A DNA stretch of 64,000 nt from Litchfieldella xinjiangensis (GCF_000759345.1 NZ_JPZL01000004.1:124001-188000), one strand, 5' to 3'. Positions 43,502 through 53,140 are shown, counted from the stretch's first letter. Translations and numbers: made by a program. Notes: a model not told the origin generated them from the letters alone.

Positions 43502-44254
43502 TCATGACATGACACTGCCGCCATTGACGCCAAAAGTCTGGCCGGTGATAAAGGTGGCCTGTGGCCCCGCTAGGAAGGTGACCATATTAGCTATCTCTTC
43601 GGGATGACCAATGCGTGCCAACGGGATGTCGCTTTCCTTCTGTCGTTGCGCCTCGCTCATCACCTCAGCACCGAGCATGTCGGTGTCTACGGGCCCGGGC
43701 GCCACGGCATTGACCAGGATCCGCGGAGCGAACTCTAGGGCCCAGGCGCGCGTCATGGCACCAATACCCGCCTTGGAGGCGCAGTACGCGGTATTGCGCT
43801 CGCGACCCAGATACCCCAGGTCTGAGGCGATATTGATCACGCGCCCACTCCCTTGCTGCATCATGTGCCGGATCGCCTCGCGTCCCACTACGAAGGTACC
43901 GCGCAGGTTCACCGCGATGACCTTATCGAAGGCCTCGACGGTGGTATCCAGCAAGCCAGCCTCATGGAGGATACCGGCATTGTTGATGACCACGTCCAGG
44001 CCACCAAGACCCTTGATCGCACAATTGACCATCTCGATGGCCTCAGCTTCCACCGAGACATCCGCCTTAATCGAGAAGGCCGCGGCATCATGCGCCTGGA
44101 CCTCGGCCAATGAGACGGCGGCTGCGGCGTCATCGTCATGATGGCCAAAGGCCACGTTCGCCCCTGCCGATGCCAGCGCGATGGCGGTGGCACGTCCTAT
44201 GCCCCGTGACCCGCCGGTTACCAGTACGCGCATCTCGGAAAGCGTGTTGCTCAT
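43502..44254 (-). CDS. SDR family oxidoreductase
   Basis: A 250-residue classical short-chain dehydrogenase with VTGGSRGIGRATAIAL (cofactor), NNAGIL, the catalytic YCASKAG and a C-terminal FITGQTFGVNGGSVMS. The motif TGGSRGIG with GHHDDD after strand 2 suggests NADP(H), but this is tentative. It overlaps the next upstream SDR by 4 nt (ATGA), so the two are coupled. It probably acts on a hydroxy or oxo intermediate of the guanidino/creatinine-like pathway. Confidence 0.87.
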   Translation of the reverse strand: MSNTLSEMRVLVTGGSRGIGRATAIALASAGANVAFGHHDDDAAAAVSLAEVQAHDAAAFSIKADVSVEAEAIEMVNCAIKGLGGLDVVINNAGILHEAGLLDTTVEAFDKVIAVNLRGTFVVGREAIRHMMQQGSGRVINIASDLGYLGRERNTAYCASKAGIGAMTRAWALEFAPRILVNAVAPGPVDTDMLGAEVMSEAQRQKESDIPLARIGHPEEIANMVTFLAGPQATFITGQTFGVNGGSVMS

Positions 44255-45030
44255 GCCATCACCTCCCCGCGGTCGATCGGGATCGCCTGCCCCGTCACAT
44301 TGGCAGCAGCCTCTGAGGCGAGGTACAGGTACAGGCCTGCCACATCGTCAGGCTCCATCAAGCCTTCCAGCGACTGGTCAGCGGCAATCGAATCGGTCAG
44401 TGCATCCTCACTCACCCCCTGCTCCTGGGCCATTACCGCCAATGAGCGAAGCGAGGCTTCGGTACGTACCCAGCCCGGGCAGACCGCATTGACGCGGATC
44501 GAACGTGGGCCGAGTTCGCGAGACAAGGTTCGCGAGAGGCCGATCAGCGCATGCTTCGAAGCCACATAGCCAGCAAAGCCAGGAACGGCAGTGCGGCCCC
44601 AGATCGAAGAGGTGATGAGAATCCGCCCGCCTGCACACATCTTCGGTAGCGCGGCCCGCGTTACCCACCAAGTGCCCATGACGTTCACATCGATGATGCG
44701 CCCGAACGCATCGTCGATGGCGTCATGGTCGTCTTCGACCGGCGTCGGTAGTTCCACCCCGGCATTGTTGACCAGCACATCGAGCCGACCGACACTCTCC
44801 AAGGCGTCTCTGACGGCATGGCGATCGGTGATATCGCAGTGCTGCGCCCAGACTTTACTCCCGGTTTCAGACGCGATCTTCCGCGCCGCTTGTACGATCC
44901 CGGCATCCTCTGCAAGCACACAGACCCGAGCGCCGGCTGCCGCGAACGCCTTCGCTACGGCAAAGCCGATACCGCGGCTGGCGCCGGTAACGAGCACCGT
45001 CTGGCCACTGAAATCAAAGGAAATCGCCAT
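44251..45030 (-). CDS. SDR family oxidoreductase (paralogue)
   Basis: A 259-residue short-chain dehydrogenase with VTGASRGIGFAVAKAF, NNAGVE and YVASKHALIGLSRTLS (catalytic Tyr and Lys). It ends GQAIPIDRGEVMA. It lies 72 nt after the creatininase gene and overlaps the following SDR. Two coupled SDRs suggest two successive oxidations or a heteromeric enzyme. The substrate is unknown. Confidence 0.87.
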   Translation of the reverse strand: MAISFDFSGQTVLVTGASRGIGFAVAKAFAAAGARVCVLAEDAGIVQAARKIASETGSKVWAQHCDITDRHAVRDALESVGRLDVLVNNAGVELPTPVEDDHDAIDDAFGRIIDVNVMGTWWVTRAALPKMCAGGRILITSSIWGRTAVPGFAGYVASKHALIGLSRTLSRELGPRSIRVNAVCPGWVRTEASLRSLAVMAQEQGVSEDALTDSIAADQSLEGLMEPDDVAGLYLYLASEAAANVTGQAIPIDRGEVMA

Positions 45031-45102
45031 CGTCCCCTCCCGAAACTAACACTGCTGCTACCCCCTCAAGCAGAACGCTTGGATATCGCATACGAGCCTC
45101 CT

Positions 45103-45870
45103 TCATGACAGAAGCTCGCGCCGCACGGCAGCCGACATATCGCGGCGATACTGTGCCGCCATGATGGCGCCCTTCTCCGGCGAGGCCAGTGCAGCCGAGG
45201 TGAGGGCGCCCGATGCCGGGACCCACTCCTGGCGTGCCGGCCAGACGTCATAGGGCGGCGCCTCCATGGGGGCGTTGTCAGGAATTCGGTCGGTACGCAC
45301 CAGCTCGGGATAAAAATGCATCATCAGCGATGTCTCGAGCACCGCCGCGTGTTCCAGTTCAATGCCCGGAAAGCCATCCGGGAAGACGACATCGAGGGTG
45401 TCCCGGGTCAGGAATTCCCAGTGCTGCAGACACATGACCCGTAGGCCGGTGTCACCGACCTCGCGCATCGCCAGATCGATGCCTTCGTTGAGGAACCAGA
45501 GGTTCTCGAAATGACCGTCGATGACGCAGAGGCGGCGTACCCCGTGGCGCGCCAGTTCTCGAATCACGTCGCGTACCACCGCACTCAGCGTGGCGCCATC
45601 GAGTCCGGTGCTGCCGGGGAAGGAAGGGCCGCCCCCGGTGCGCGGCATCGACTTGTAGCCATAGTTAATCGGTGGAGCGACGATACCCTCGACCTCGTGC
45701 GCTACCATCGCGGCGATGGCCGTCGGCAACAGATGATCCACACCCATGGGAAGGTGCGGTCCATGCTGTTCCAGCATGCCGGTGGGGAGAAAAACCACCG
45801 GCTCGTCCTCAAGACATGCGCCAAACTCGGGCCACGTCATCTCTGCCATCAACACCGTCGATTGCTTCAT
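45103..45870 (-). CDS. Creatininase family amidohydrolase
   Basis: A 255-residue metal-dependent amidohydrolase. LEQHGPHLPMGVDHL carries the metal ligands (E, H, D), and IDGHFENLWFLNEGIDLAMR and ELEHAAVLETSLMM match true creatininase (creatinine to creatine) more closely than the coenzyme-F420 or mycofactocin branches. APPYDVWPA and SPEKGAIM near the end also fit. It follows the ABC ATPase gene by 40 nt. No creatinase or sarcosine oxidase is in the window, so it may open a different cyclic amide or feed the ureohydrolase. Confidence 0.85.
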   Translation of the reverse strand: MKQSTVLMAEMTWPEFGACLEDEPVVFLPTGMLEQHGPHLPMGVDHLLPTAIAAMVAHEVEGIVAPPINYGYKSMPRTGGGPSFPGSTGLDGATLSAVVRDVIRELARHGVRRLCVIDGHFENLWFLNEGIDLAMREVGDTGLRVMCLQHWEFLTRDTLDVVFPDGFPGIELEHAAVLETSLMMHFYPELVRTDRIPDNAPMEAPPYDVWPARQEWVPASGALTSAALASPEKGAIMAAQYRRDMSAAVRRELLS

Positions 45871-45910
45871 GGGGTCTCTCTCGTGGTCGTGATTCGGCTG
45901 ACTCGCGCCG

Positions 45911-46765
45911 TCACGGTGCAGTCTCGTCGCTACCCTGTTCGCGCATCAGCCGCAGGATGTGGCGCTCCATGTCACCGTAGCCGGCCAGGCCGATCAGCTC
46001 CTCTTTCTGGCCGATCCGGCGTCCCTGTTTGAATGCGGGGATGATCTCTTCGTGAACCCTCCCGGGGTGGCGCGACATAAACTCGATCCGGTCGGCCAGG
46101 AAGATGGCTTCCTCGATGTCATGCGTCACCATCAGGACCGTCGTATTGGCGGCCGCGACGATGTCCATCATCAATTCCTGCATCTGCCAACGCGTCTGGG
46201 CGTCGAGCGCACCGAATGGCTCATCCATCAACAGGATTGCCGGGGCGTTGGCGAGCGTGCGCGCGATCGCCACACGCTGTTTCATGCCCCCGGAGAGATG
46301 TCGCGGATAGGTCCCGGCGAAACGGCTCAGCCCCACCAGTTCGATGAAATGCTCGGCCCGCTCGCGTCGCTCTTGCCTGGGAACATGGTTCAACCGCATG
46401 CCGTATTCGACATTCTGCTGAACGGTCAGCCAGTCGAAAGAAGTGTAGGCCTGGAAGACCATTCCCCGCTCCTGGTCTGGGCCGACGATCGGTTCCCCAT
46501 CGAGCGTCAGCTCTCCCGTGGTCGGTTGTTCCAGCCCTGCGACCATGCGCAGCACCGTGGACTTGCCGCAGCCGGAAGGCCCCAGCAGCACGCAAACCTC
46601 ATTCTCACGGGCGTCGAAGCTGACGTTGGCGATCGCTTCAATGGTTTCTCCGCGCGGGAGACGAAACGACTTGCCGACCCCCTTCAACCGAAGCTTGGGA
46701 ACCTCGGCGACATCGCCAGAAGGGTCGGGTGCCGATGGCATCACATCATCCATGGGTTGGCTCAT
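45911..46765 (-). CDS. ABC transporter ATPase (NitT/TauT type)
   Basis: A 284-residue ATP-binding subunit with Walker A GPSGCGKST, Q-loop VFQAYTSFDWLTV, signature LSGGMKQRVAIARTL, Walker B ILLMDEPFGALD and H-loop VMVTHDIEEA. The SSF/SFDWLTV Q-loop is typical of the nitrate/taurine/sulfonate group. The ATG at 46765 shares a base with the permease stop (TGATG). A longer frame in the same register runs on through the permease gene but is not its start. Confidence 0.93.
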   Translation of the reverse strand: MSQPMDDVMPSAPDPSGDVAEVPKLRLKGVGKSFRLPRGETIEAIANVSFDARENEVCVLLGPSGCGKSTVLRMVAGLEQPTTGELTLDGEPIVGPDQERGMVFQAYTSFDWLTVQQNVEYGMRLNHVPRQERRERAEHFIELVGLSRFAGTYPRHLSGGMKQRVAIARTLANAPAILLMDEPFGALDAQTRWQMQELMMDIVAAANTTVLMVTHDIEEAIFLADRIEFMSRHPGRVHEEIIPAFKQGRRIGQKEELIGLAGYGDMERHILRLMREQGSDETAP

Positions 46766-47589
46766 CAGTCGCCCTCCTGGCTGAGATAGGGAAAGAGCGC
46801 ACGCTGCAACCACCGGAACAGTAGGTCGAATGCCAGGCCGAGCACGCCGATAACCAGAATCCCCGCCATGATTTCGTCGGTATTCAGGAAGCGGCGCGCC
46901 CGCATCATCATGGCGCCAATGCCGGTCGTCGAGGCGACGATCTCGGCGATTACCAAGTAGGTCCAGGCGATCGCCAGCATTTGCCTCATGGAGATTAAGA
47001 TGTTGGGCAGCACTGCCGGCACCACGACCGTCCAGAGAATCTGCCAACGCTTGCCGCCAAGCGTCATGGCGGTTTCGATAAGCTCCGCGCGTACCTGGCT
47101 CGTGTGGTCCATGATCAAGGTGATCAGGAAGAAAATGACCCCCAGGAACAACAGCGCCAGTTTGGGCAATTCGCCCGTGCCGAACCACATCAGCAAAATG
47201 GGGATGAAGGCGGGGGCCGGCAGATAGCGCCATGCCGAAACGAACGGATTGAACAGCGCCTCCACCGTCTTGAACGATCCCATCAGGATGCCGAGGGGTA
47301 TCGCGATCGCGCAGGCCAACAGGAAGCTTCCGATGATGCGCGCAATACTGATACCGACATCCCCCAGGAAGCCGCGCTCGGCAAAGAGTTCGTAAAGAGT
47401 GGCGATTACGTCGACCGGCGAAGGTACCAGCAACGCATTGACCCATCCGCGTGATACCGCCGTTTCCCAAACCCCGAAAAACAAGATCCATACCAGGGCG
47501 CCCAACACAAGCCGCCACCCTCGCGGCACTGGTGTCAGGAACTCGAACCAGCGTGATTGGTAGGCACGTTGTCTGGATTCACCTGCCAT
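46765..47589 (-). CDS. ABC transporter permease (NitT/TauT type)
   Basis: A 274-residue inner-membrane permease of the BPD family with about six hydrophobic helices. The EAA loop is TAMTLGGKRWQILWTVVVPA followed by VLPNILISMR, and WTYLVIAEIV is typical of SsuC/TauC permeases. It lies between the binding protein and ATPase genes and is coupled to the ATPase by a one-base overlap. Confidence 0.92.
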   Translation of the reverse strand: MAGESRQRAYQSRWFEFLTPVPRGWRLVLGALVWILFFGVWETAVSRGWVNALLVPSPVDVIATLYELFAERGFLGDVGISIARIIGSFLLACAIAIPLGILMGSFKTVEALFNPFVSAWRYLPAPAFIPILLMWFGTGELPKLALLFLGVIFFLITLIMDHTSQVRAELIETAMTLGGKRWQILWTVVVPAVLPNILISMRQMLAIAWTYLVIAEIVASTTGIGAMMMRARRFLNTDEIMAGILVIGVLGLAFDLLFRWLQRALFPYLSQEGD

Positions 47590-47683
47590 TCAAATTCCCC
47601 GTCTGTAAGAGGCTATCGGCTCGAAGGCCGAACTGGACCATGTCATGGGAAGCCCCGACAGAGGCGGCACTTCCCGCTCGACA

Positions 47684-48769
47684 TTAACGCGCGGACATAG
47701 ACTGGCGATAGCCATCGTCGACCAGATCGGCGATCAGGCTGCAGTCGACGCCCTTTTCCGCATCGTGTACTTCATCCATCAGCCCCAGTGTCACCCACCA
47801 CTCGTTGGTTCGCTCGATACTTTGTACGATGGAACCATGCTCGATGCCATGCGGCGGCTCGCCATCAAGCGCGCCGCAGATTCGAGCCGTTTCGTCGAAA
47901 TCAAGCATGTAGAGGCCATCGTCCAGGTACTTGCCGTTGGTTCCCACCACCGACTCGATATCGGCCACCGGCCACTGGAGGTAATCAGAGAAAAGCTGAT
48001 TCACTTCTTCGGTATTGTCGTGCCAGTACTGCAAGGCATCGAAGCGGGCGCGGATCATGTCCATGGCCGCGTCCCGCTGCTCGCCGATGAACGTCTTGTT
48101 CATGTACATCGCATCCATGAAGATACCGGTGTCGAGGTAGTAGGGCTCTGCGGTATTCGCCGCGATTTCGGCGGTGTCCAGGTTGTCCATAACGCGCGTG
48201 ACCCAAGGTTCGTACATGTAGGCCGCCGCCAGGTCGCCCGACATCACCGGTCCTACGGCTTCGTCGGCATTCAGGTTTACCCACTCGACGTCATCCGGGC
48301 TCAGGCCCTCCTTGTCGAGCCACATGCCCATTAGTATTTCGCCGATGTAGGCTTGCGGTGCCCCGACTTTCAGCCCTTTCAGTTCCTCTGCACTCATGTC
48401 ATCGGCAATCAACACCTTGTCGACGCCATAGGAAATATTGAGGTGAGAAACCAATACCGTGTCCGTTCCTCGCTCGATGGCGAACGGGGTATATTCGGCG
48501 GTGCTAAGATAAACGTCTATCTGGCCCGCTGCGAGCGCCGCATGACCGCCGAGCGGGTCTTCGAAGATGGTGAGGTTGAGCTCGTAATCGCCGGCGAGGT
48601 CTTTCTGTCTCGCGACTTCGAGAAACGAAAAGCCCGGCCATGACACATTGAGACCGATGTTGATCGTGTCATTGGCCTGAGCGGCAGCGACGCCTGGAAA
48701 AATCATGCCGGAAGCGCACAACAGCGTGGTGATAGCTGTTGTTTTTCTTGGACAATGTATGTGCTTCAT
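47684..48769 (-). CDS. ABC transporter substrate-binding protein (NitT/TauT type)
   Basis: A 361-residue periplasmic receptor with signal peptide TTLLCASGMIFPGVAAAQA. The core reads NIGLNVSWPGFSFLEVARQK, then LAAGQIDVYLSTAEYTPFAI and APQAYIGEILMGMWLDKEGL, the SsuA/TauA/NMT1-like layout. I chose ATG 48769 with AGGAA upstream; the frame extends to 48820 without signal. It is first in the operon. The ligand is unknown; the operon suggests a guanidino or cyclic amide compound. Confidence 0.9.
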   Translation of the reverse strand: MKHIHCPRKTTAITTLLCASGMIFPGVAAAQANDTINIGLNVSWPGFSFLEVARQKDLAGDYELNLTIFEDPLGGHAALAAGQIDVYLSTAEYTPFAIERGTDTVLVSHLNISYGVDKVLIADDMSAEELKGLKVGAPQAYIGEILMGMWLDKEGLSPDDVEWVNLNADEAVGPVMSGDLAAAYMYEPWVTRVMDNLDTAEIAANTAEPYYLDTGIFMDAMYMNKTFIGEQRDAAMDMIRARFDALQYWHDNTEEVNQLFSDYLQWPVADIESVVGTNGKYLDDGLYMLDFDETARICGALDGEPPHGIEHGSIVQSIERTNEWWVTLGLMDEVHDAEKGVDCSLIADLVDDGYRQSMSAR

Positions 48770-49098
48770 TTTATTGTTCCTCGTATTGGCAAGACGTTCG
48801 ACCACGGTAGGCATGTTCATTCGACTTTGGCGGAATGCCGGTTGCTGCCCAACGGGTAATCTCTTGACTTAAATCGAGCATATCCCCTGAGGGTTGATTG
48901 AACCATTACCAGATCACAAACCAAGGTTTGAATCTGGATAAAGTACTTTTATCGCTTCATTTGGGTGCGCTTTTTTAAGTTCTTGCTGTCATTTGGTGCG
49001 TTTACAACAATGCAAGCTAGTCTTTGGTAGGAAAACCGAAAACCGGCTTTTTGTTTAGTTTATTTGGCTGGTATATTTTAAATGCTTAACAATATCTA
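48770..49098. other. 329-bp divergent promoter region
   Basis: It separates the binding protein gene (minus) from the LysR gene (plus). The half near the LysR gene is AT-rich. I saw no clean long palindrome, though LysR boxes are often degenerate. Confidence 0.5.
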
Positions 49099-50040
49099 AT
49101 GGCGCACATGACTCGATATTCAAACGTTCCGAACCTCACCGACTTCGATCTCAAGCTTCTACGCGTCTTTCATGCCGTGGTTCAGGCTCAGGGACTTGCG
49201 CCGGCCCAGCAGATGTTGGGTTTATCGTTGTCGACAATCAGCATCCAGCTTAAACAGCTCGAGGAACGCCTCGGCTTCACCCTCTGTGAACGAGGAAGAA
49301 AAGGATTTGCGCTAACAGAAGAAGGTGAGCGAATCCACCAGAGCCTGACACCACTGTTCGACTCGGTGGCAGGTTTTCGCGATATAGTGGCAGAGGTTCG
49401 CGGCAACTTGAGCGGCGATTTGCATTTCGGCGTCGTCGACGCACTGGCAACGAATCAAGCGGCGCCCTTGCCCAAGGGGTTCAAGAATTTTACTGAGCTA
49501 GCTCCCGAGGTTCATCTTCACGTGGATATTTCCTCGCCCGAGGATCTCATCCAGGGGCTGGTCGATGGGCGCTATCACTGTATCCTGACCCCCGTCGAGC
49601 CGAATCACGACTCCGTCGACAGCGTGCCCGTGTTCAAGGAGCGCCAACAACTCTATTGCGGAGCTGATCATCCGCTATTCAATGAAACCGACCCGACTCG
49701 TATCCTGGACGCCCTGCAGCGGACGACTTTGACGGACAAGAGTTATGCCTCCCTGCCCTCGATCGATAATCCACGCTTCACCGCTGAAGGCCCCACCGTT
49801 TCGCACATGGAAAGCAATGCTCTACTGATACTCAGTGGGCGCTACATTGGTTACCTGCCACAACACTTTGCCGATTACTGGGTCAACGCCAACCTGATGC
49901 GAATACTCCTGCCCGATACCCCGAGCTACGAAAGCCAGTTCTATCTCTGCACAAGCAAGCACCATAGTTCCCGCTCAGCAGAGGTCTTTCGCCAGTGTAT
50001 GGTCGATGTGTTGATGAAGGAGCCCAGCACCTGTTCCTGA
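49099..50040 (+). CDS. LysR family transcriptional regulator
   Basis: A 313-residue LysR regulator with an N-terminal helix-turn-helix (FDLKLLRVFHAVVQAQGLAP, LSLSTISIQLKQLEERLGFT) and a substrate-binding domain. It is divergent from the ABC/creatininase/ureohydrolase operon and so its probable activator. The second ATG at 49108 is an alternative start; neither has a strong ribosome site. Confidence 0.85.
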   Translation: MAHMTRYSNVPNLTDFDLKLLRVFHAVVQAQGLAPAQQMLGLSLSTISIQLKQLEERLGFTLCERGRKGFALTEEGERIHQSLTPLFDSVAGFRDIVAEVRGNLSGDLHFGVVDALATNQAAPLPKGFKNFTELAPEVHLHVDISSPEDLIQGLVDGRYHCILTPVEPNHDSVDSVPVFKERQQLYCGADHPLFNETDPTRILDALQRTTLTDKSYASLPSIDNPRFTAEGPTVSHMESNALLILSGRYIGYLPQHFADYWVNANLMRILLPDTPSYESQFYLCTSKHHSSRSAEVFRQCMVDVLMKEPSTCS

Positions 50041-50177
50041 GAACTAAATTGGTCAATTAGTCTTGAGCTGCAGTACTAGCCATGGGTGAAGGCCTATCCA
50101 CCTGGAGACCCTCCCGCAATGGGTCAATTCGCGATGAGATGAGCGGTCATCGCACATTCATCTACAGCGGTGCTCTG

Positions 50178-50247
50178 CTGCTAGTACGCGAAGAAAGCTA
50201 AATTGCTTACTGGATAGGAAAAGCCATGCTGCTACAGCATGGCTTTT
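50178..50247 (+). pseudogene. Duplicated mvaT 3' tail with terminator
   Basis: Bases 50181-50208 are identical to 36201-36228, the last codons (LVREES-stop) and downstream sequence of the mvaT-like gene, and similarity runs on to about 50232. It ends in a perfect 13-bp hairpin (AAAAGCCATGCTG, loop CTA) with trailing T at 50219-50247, a better terminator than the one after the intact gene. The rest of the gene is absent. Confidence 0.75.
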
Positions 50248-50289
50248 AAGTGTTATTCAAGGCTCGAGTTAGGTAGCTTGTGGACGATA

Positions 50290-51145
50290 AGCCTAGAGTG
50301 CGTCGGCCAGTTGCTCATTGCAGCCATCGTGTCCGAGCTGGAAGCACTTAGCACACCCACTACACCGCCCGTCAGGAAAACACCACAGCGTGCACCGCTA
50401 CCTCCCGAATTGCCATGTACCGATATCCGACACGACCCCGAGAATGCGTACTGCGCGTGTGGCAGTGAGCTGCGCCGGATCGGCGAACAGGTCAGCGATA
50501 AGCTAGACTATACGCCCGGTGTGTTTACCGTCGAACGTCACATCCGCGGCAAGTGGGCATGCGATGAGTGCGAGGCACTGACCCAGTCACCGATGCGAGC
50601 CCAGGTGATCGACAAGGGGATCCTCACGTCGGGGCTGCTGGCCCAGGTAATGATCGCCAAGAACTCTGACCCTCTGCCGCTGTAACGGCTGTCGTAGATC
50701 TTTGCCCGCGGCGCCGGCGTGGAAATCCCACGCTCAACACTGGCCGAATGTATCGGCATCTGCGGGGTGCGGCTGCAGCCGCTGATCGATGCCTTGCGCG
50801 AGGCCCTGCTCACCGAGCCGATACTGCATGCTGATAAAACACTGGTACCGATGCTGGTGCCCGGCAAGAAGGAGACGCAGAAAGCCTACCTCTGGGCCTA
50901 TGCCACGACACTCAGGGTCGCAACAACTGGCTATTTGCCGGATCACTGCGAAGCGGCCAGCGTGCCGCCAATATCATGAGCCTGATTCAGTGCGCCAAGC
51001 TGAACGAACAATAACCACATGCTTGCCTGAAAGACGTGCTGGCTCGATTGCCGACGCATAAGGCCAGCCAGATCCATGAACTTAAGCCTCAGCACTGGCA
51101 ACTGGGCAACTGATCACCCGAACAGAGTGATCCCAGAACGCTTAC
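50290..51145 (+). mobile_element. Second, internally deleted IS66 remnant
   Basis: Pieces of the same TnpC as at 22716 are seen: VSELEALSTPTTPPV, YCACGSELRRIGEQVSDKLD, VFTVERHIRGKWACDECEAL, GVEIPRSTLAECIGICGVRL and ILHADKTLVPML. The catalytic Asp motif here is HADKT rather than HADET. A stop near 50684 and a deletion after WAYATTL remove the middle; the tail (LARLPTHKASQIHELKPQHW in part) and a right end with AACGCTTAC at 51137-51145 remain. The IS is inactive. Confidence 0.75.
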
Positions 51146-51280
51146 CCATAAATACTCAGCCGCCCCCTTTGGCAAGCCAAGCGCCATATAAGGCTTGCTA
51201 TCGGAACACATACCTTTTGAACCAATGTCTTAGGTCACTACTTCAATAGATCGGATCTACCGAGATGCATTCGCAAATCT

Positions 51281-52270
51281 CTAGGCCAGCAGGTCTTCTA
51301 TCAGTCTTTGCGTAAGCATGGCCTCCTCACCGCAAACCAAGGGCTTCCTCCCATTTCCCAGAGCATCCAGGTAATCCTCTATCAGTCTACGGTGAGCGTC
51401 GTGTGGGAAATCCATGGGATTGGAATTGCTACCAGTGCCAGCCTCAGCATGAAGCTCTTCCTGGTCTCCAGAAAGGTAATTGACCTGCAAGCTACTGCCG
51501 ATGATTCGCGCGGTTCCCTTACTGCCGAGGATCTCGATACTTTCTGGCAGACCGGGATAAAAGGCCGTCGTCGCCATCATCGTCGCAGGAGCGCTATCGG
51601 CGATTCGCAGAAGAGCGGCCACACAATCTTCTGTTTCCATATCATGCAGTGCCGTAGTGCCGGAATGACTGGCCACCACTTTCACCGGGCCGACCAAGGA
51701 GCGGAAGAGATCCAGCGTATGAATGGCTTGCGTCATGAGGACACCGCCACCGTCACGAGCACGGGTGCCACGACCGGGTTCGTCATAGTATTCTTGTGCA
51801 CGCCACCAGGGCAGCATCATGGAGGCGGACTGGATGCTGCCAAGCTCGCCTTTTTCCAGGATCTGAGCAAGCCTTAATGAACTTTGACGAAAGCGATGCT
51901 GAAGTACGACACCTAGCGACACACCGGCACGCGACGCCCCTTGTACGATGCGCTGCGCCCGCTCTAGGGAAACGTCGAGTGGTTTCTCAATCAGGACATT
52001 CTTGCCGTGAGCGTATGCTAGCTCGCAGATCTCCAAGTGAGTATGCGGAGGCGTCAATATCAAAACGACATCCACGGCGGGATCACCGATTGCCGCCTGC
52101 ATGTCCGTGCTTACAGGTAAGGAATACTTTTGAGAAAATTGCTGAGCACGCTTCTCGCTGCGTGTCACCGCATAAAGCACTTCAACCCGATCCGATAAGT
52201 CAAGCAAACTCTTGACATGTGGCTCTACCGCGAGACCTAAACCAATGATGGCAAAAGTTGTCCGACCCAT
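51281..52270 (-). CDS. Gfo/Idh/MocA family oxidoreductase
   Basis: A 329-residue NAD(P)-dependent sugar or polyol dehydrogenase-type protein. FAIIGLGLAVEPHVKSLL is the Rossmann start, GKNVLIEKPLDVSLERA carries the catalytic EKP, and DGGGVLMTQAIHTLDLFRSL contains the catalytic-region His. The ATG at 52270 has GAGGAAG upstream and lies 2 nt after the shikimate-dehydrogenase-like stop. It is last in the leftward operon. It may oxidise a ring or side-chain hydroxyl of a cyclitol-like substrate. Confidence 0.87.
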   Translation of the reverse strand: MGRTTFAIIGLGLAVEPHVKSLLDLSDRVEVLYAVTRSEKRAQQFSQKYSLPVSTDMQAAIGDPAVDVVLILTPPHTHLEICELAYAHGKNVLIEKPLDVSLERAQRIVQGASRAGVSLGVVLQHRFRQSSLRLAQILEKGELGSIQSASMMLPWWRAQEYYDEPGRGTRARDGGGVLMTQAIHTLDLFRSLVGPVKVVASHSGTTALHDMETEDCVAALLRIADSAPATMMATTAFYPGLPESIEILGSKGTARIIGSSLQVNYLSGDQEELHAEAGTGSNSNPMDFPHDAHRRLIEDYLDALGNGRKPLVCGEEAMLTQRLIEDLLA

Positions 52271-52272
52271 AT

Positions 52273-53103
52273 TCACTTCCTCATTCCGAAGAACTCGAGA
52301 ATCGCCTCCGCCTGCCCATCCAGCATCCGCCTGCCTGGCTGAACGGAGCATCCTTTAGCGGCACAGGCTTCAAGCAGGGGCGACATGGCCGGCTTGAGGA
52401 TTACATCCACTACCAGCGTCTGCGGAGATATCCTCGTCGGATCGACAGGATAAGGATCGTCCGTCTTCATCCCTAGCGGTGTACAATTGACCACCACATC
52501 GAAGCCTGCAGGGTCCACATCGCCCTTGCCGACAGCAAGACTCTCATGTGACGCATTAAGACTATCGGCCAGTCGAGACAAACGTGTGTCGTCCGTATCA
52601 TGAAGGTGGATGGAAGCGATACCGGCGTCGGCAAACGCATGAGCCACCGCGCTGCCCGCCCCGCCGGCGCCGACGAGAAGGACCCGGGCACCGTCAAGCT
52701 CGTAACCCGCGTTCTGCAGTCCGATGACGCAACCACGGCCATCGAAATTATCGGCTACCCAGCGTCCGTCGGGCTCACAACGGATCGCATTCACAGCGCC
52801 AACACGGCGGCCGTTCTCCACCACCTCATCGACAAGGCCAAGCACGTCCATTTTGTGAGGTACAGTCACCACGATGCCATCGAGGTTGCGCATATGGCGA
52901 AGCCCATCGAACAGGCTGTCCAACCCCTCACTCGCAACATGAAGAGGGATCAGAACCGCCTTGATGCCGAGCTCCCGAAAAGCCGCATTGAAAATAAGTG
53001 GTGAACCTACTTGATGAATCGGGTCGCCAATAATCACATAGACCCGCGTATCCCCCGAAATTGGCAATGGGAGGCCAGGCACACCGTCATGTAAGGTGCT
53101 CAT
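52273..53103 (-). CDS. Shikimate/quinate dehydrogenase-like protein (AroE family)
   Basis: A 276-residue AroE-family enzyme. IGDPIHQVGSPLIFNAAF replaces the usual SxSPxxHN substrate site, VVTVPHKMDVLGLVD holds the catalytic lysine, GAVNAI and DNFDGRG (catalytic Asp) follow, and VLLVGAGGAGSAVAHAFADA binds the cofactor. The start at ATG 53103 has AGAGGGAAC upstream. In a catabolic operon with TRAP and CoA enzymes it more likely oxidises a hydroaromatic or related hydroxyacid than makes aromatic amino acids. Confidence 0.85.
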   Translation of the reverse strand: MSTLHDGVPGLPLPISGDTRVYVIIGDPIHQVGSPLIFNAAFRELGIKAVLIPLHVASEGLDSLFDGLRHMRNLDGIVVTVPHKMDVLGLVDEVVENGRRVGAVNAIRCEPDGRWVADNFDGRGCVIGLQNAGYELDGARVLLVGAGGAGSAVAHAFADAGIASIHLHDTDDTRLSRLADSLNASHESLAVGKGDVDPAGFDVVVNCTPLGMKTDDPYPVDPTRISPQTLVVDVILKPAMSPLLEACAAKGCSVQPGRRMLDGQAEAILEFFGMRK

Positions 53104-53140
53104 AAATGTTCCCTCTCGGCGTTGTCGTGATTCCTGCGAA

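Noticed and set aside
45911-47518. A 535-codon frame ending in the ABC ATPase
   Set aside because: Its first half is an out-of-frame reading of the permease gene. The ATPase starts at 46765, where permease and ATPase share TGATG.
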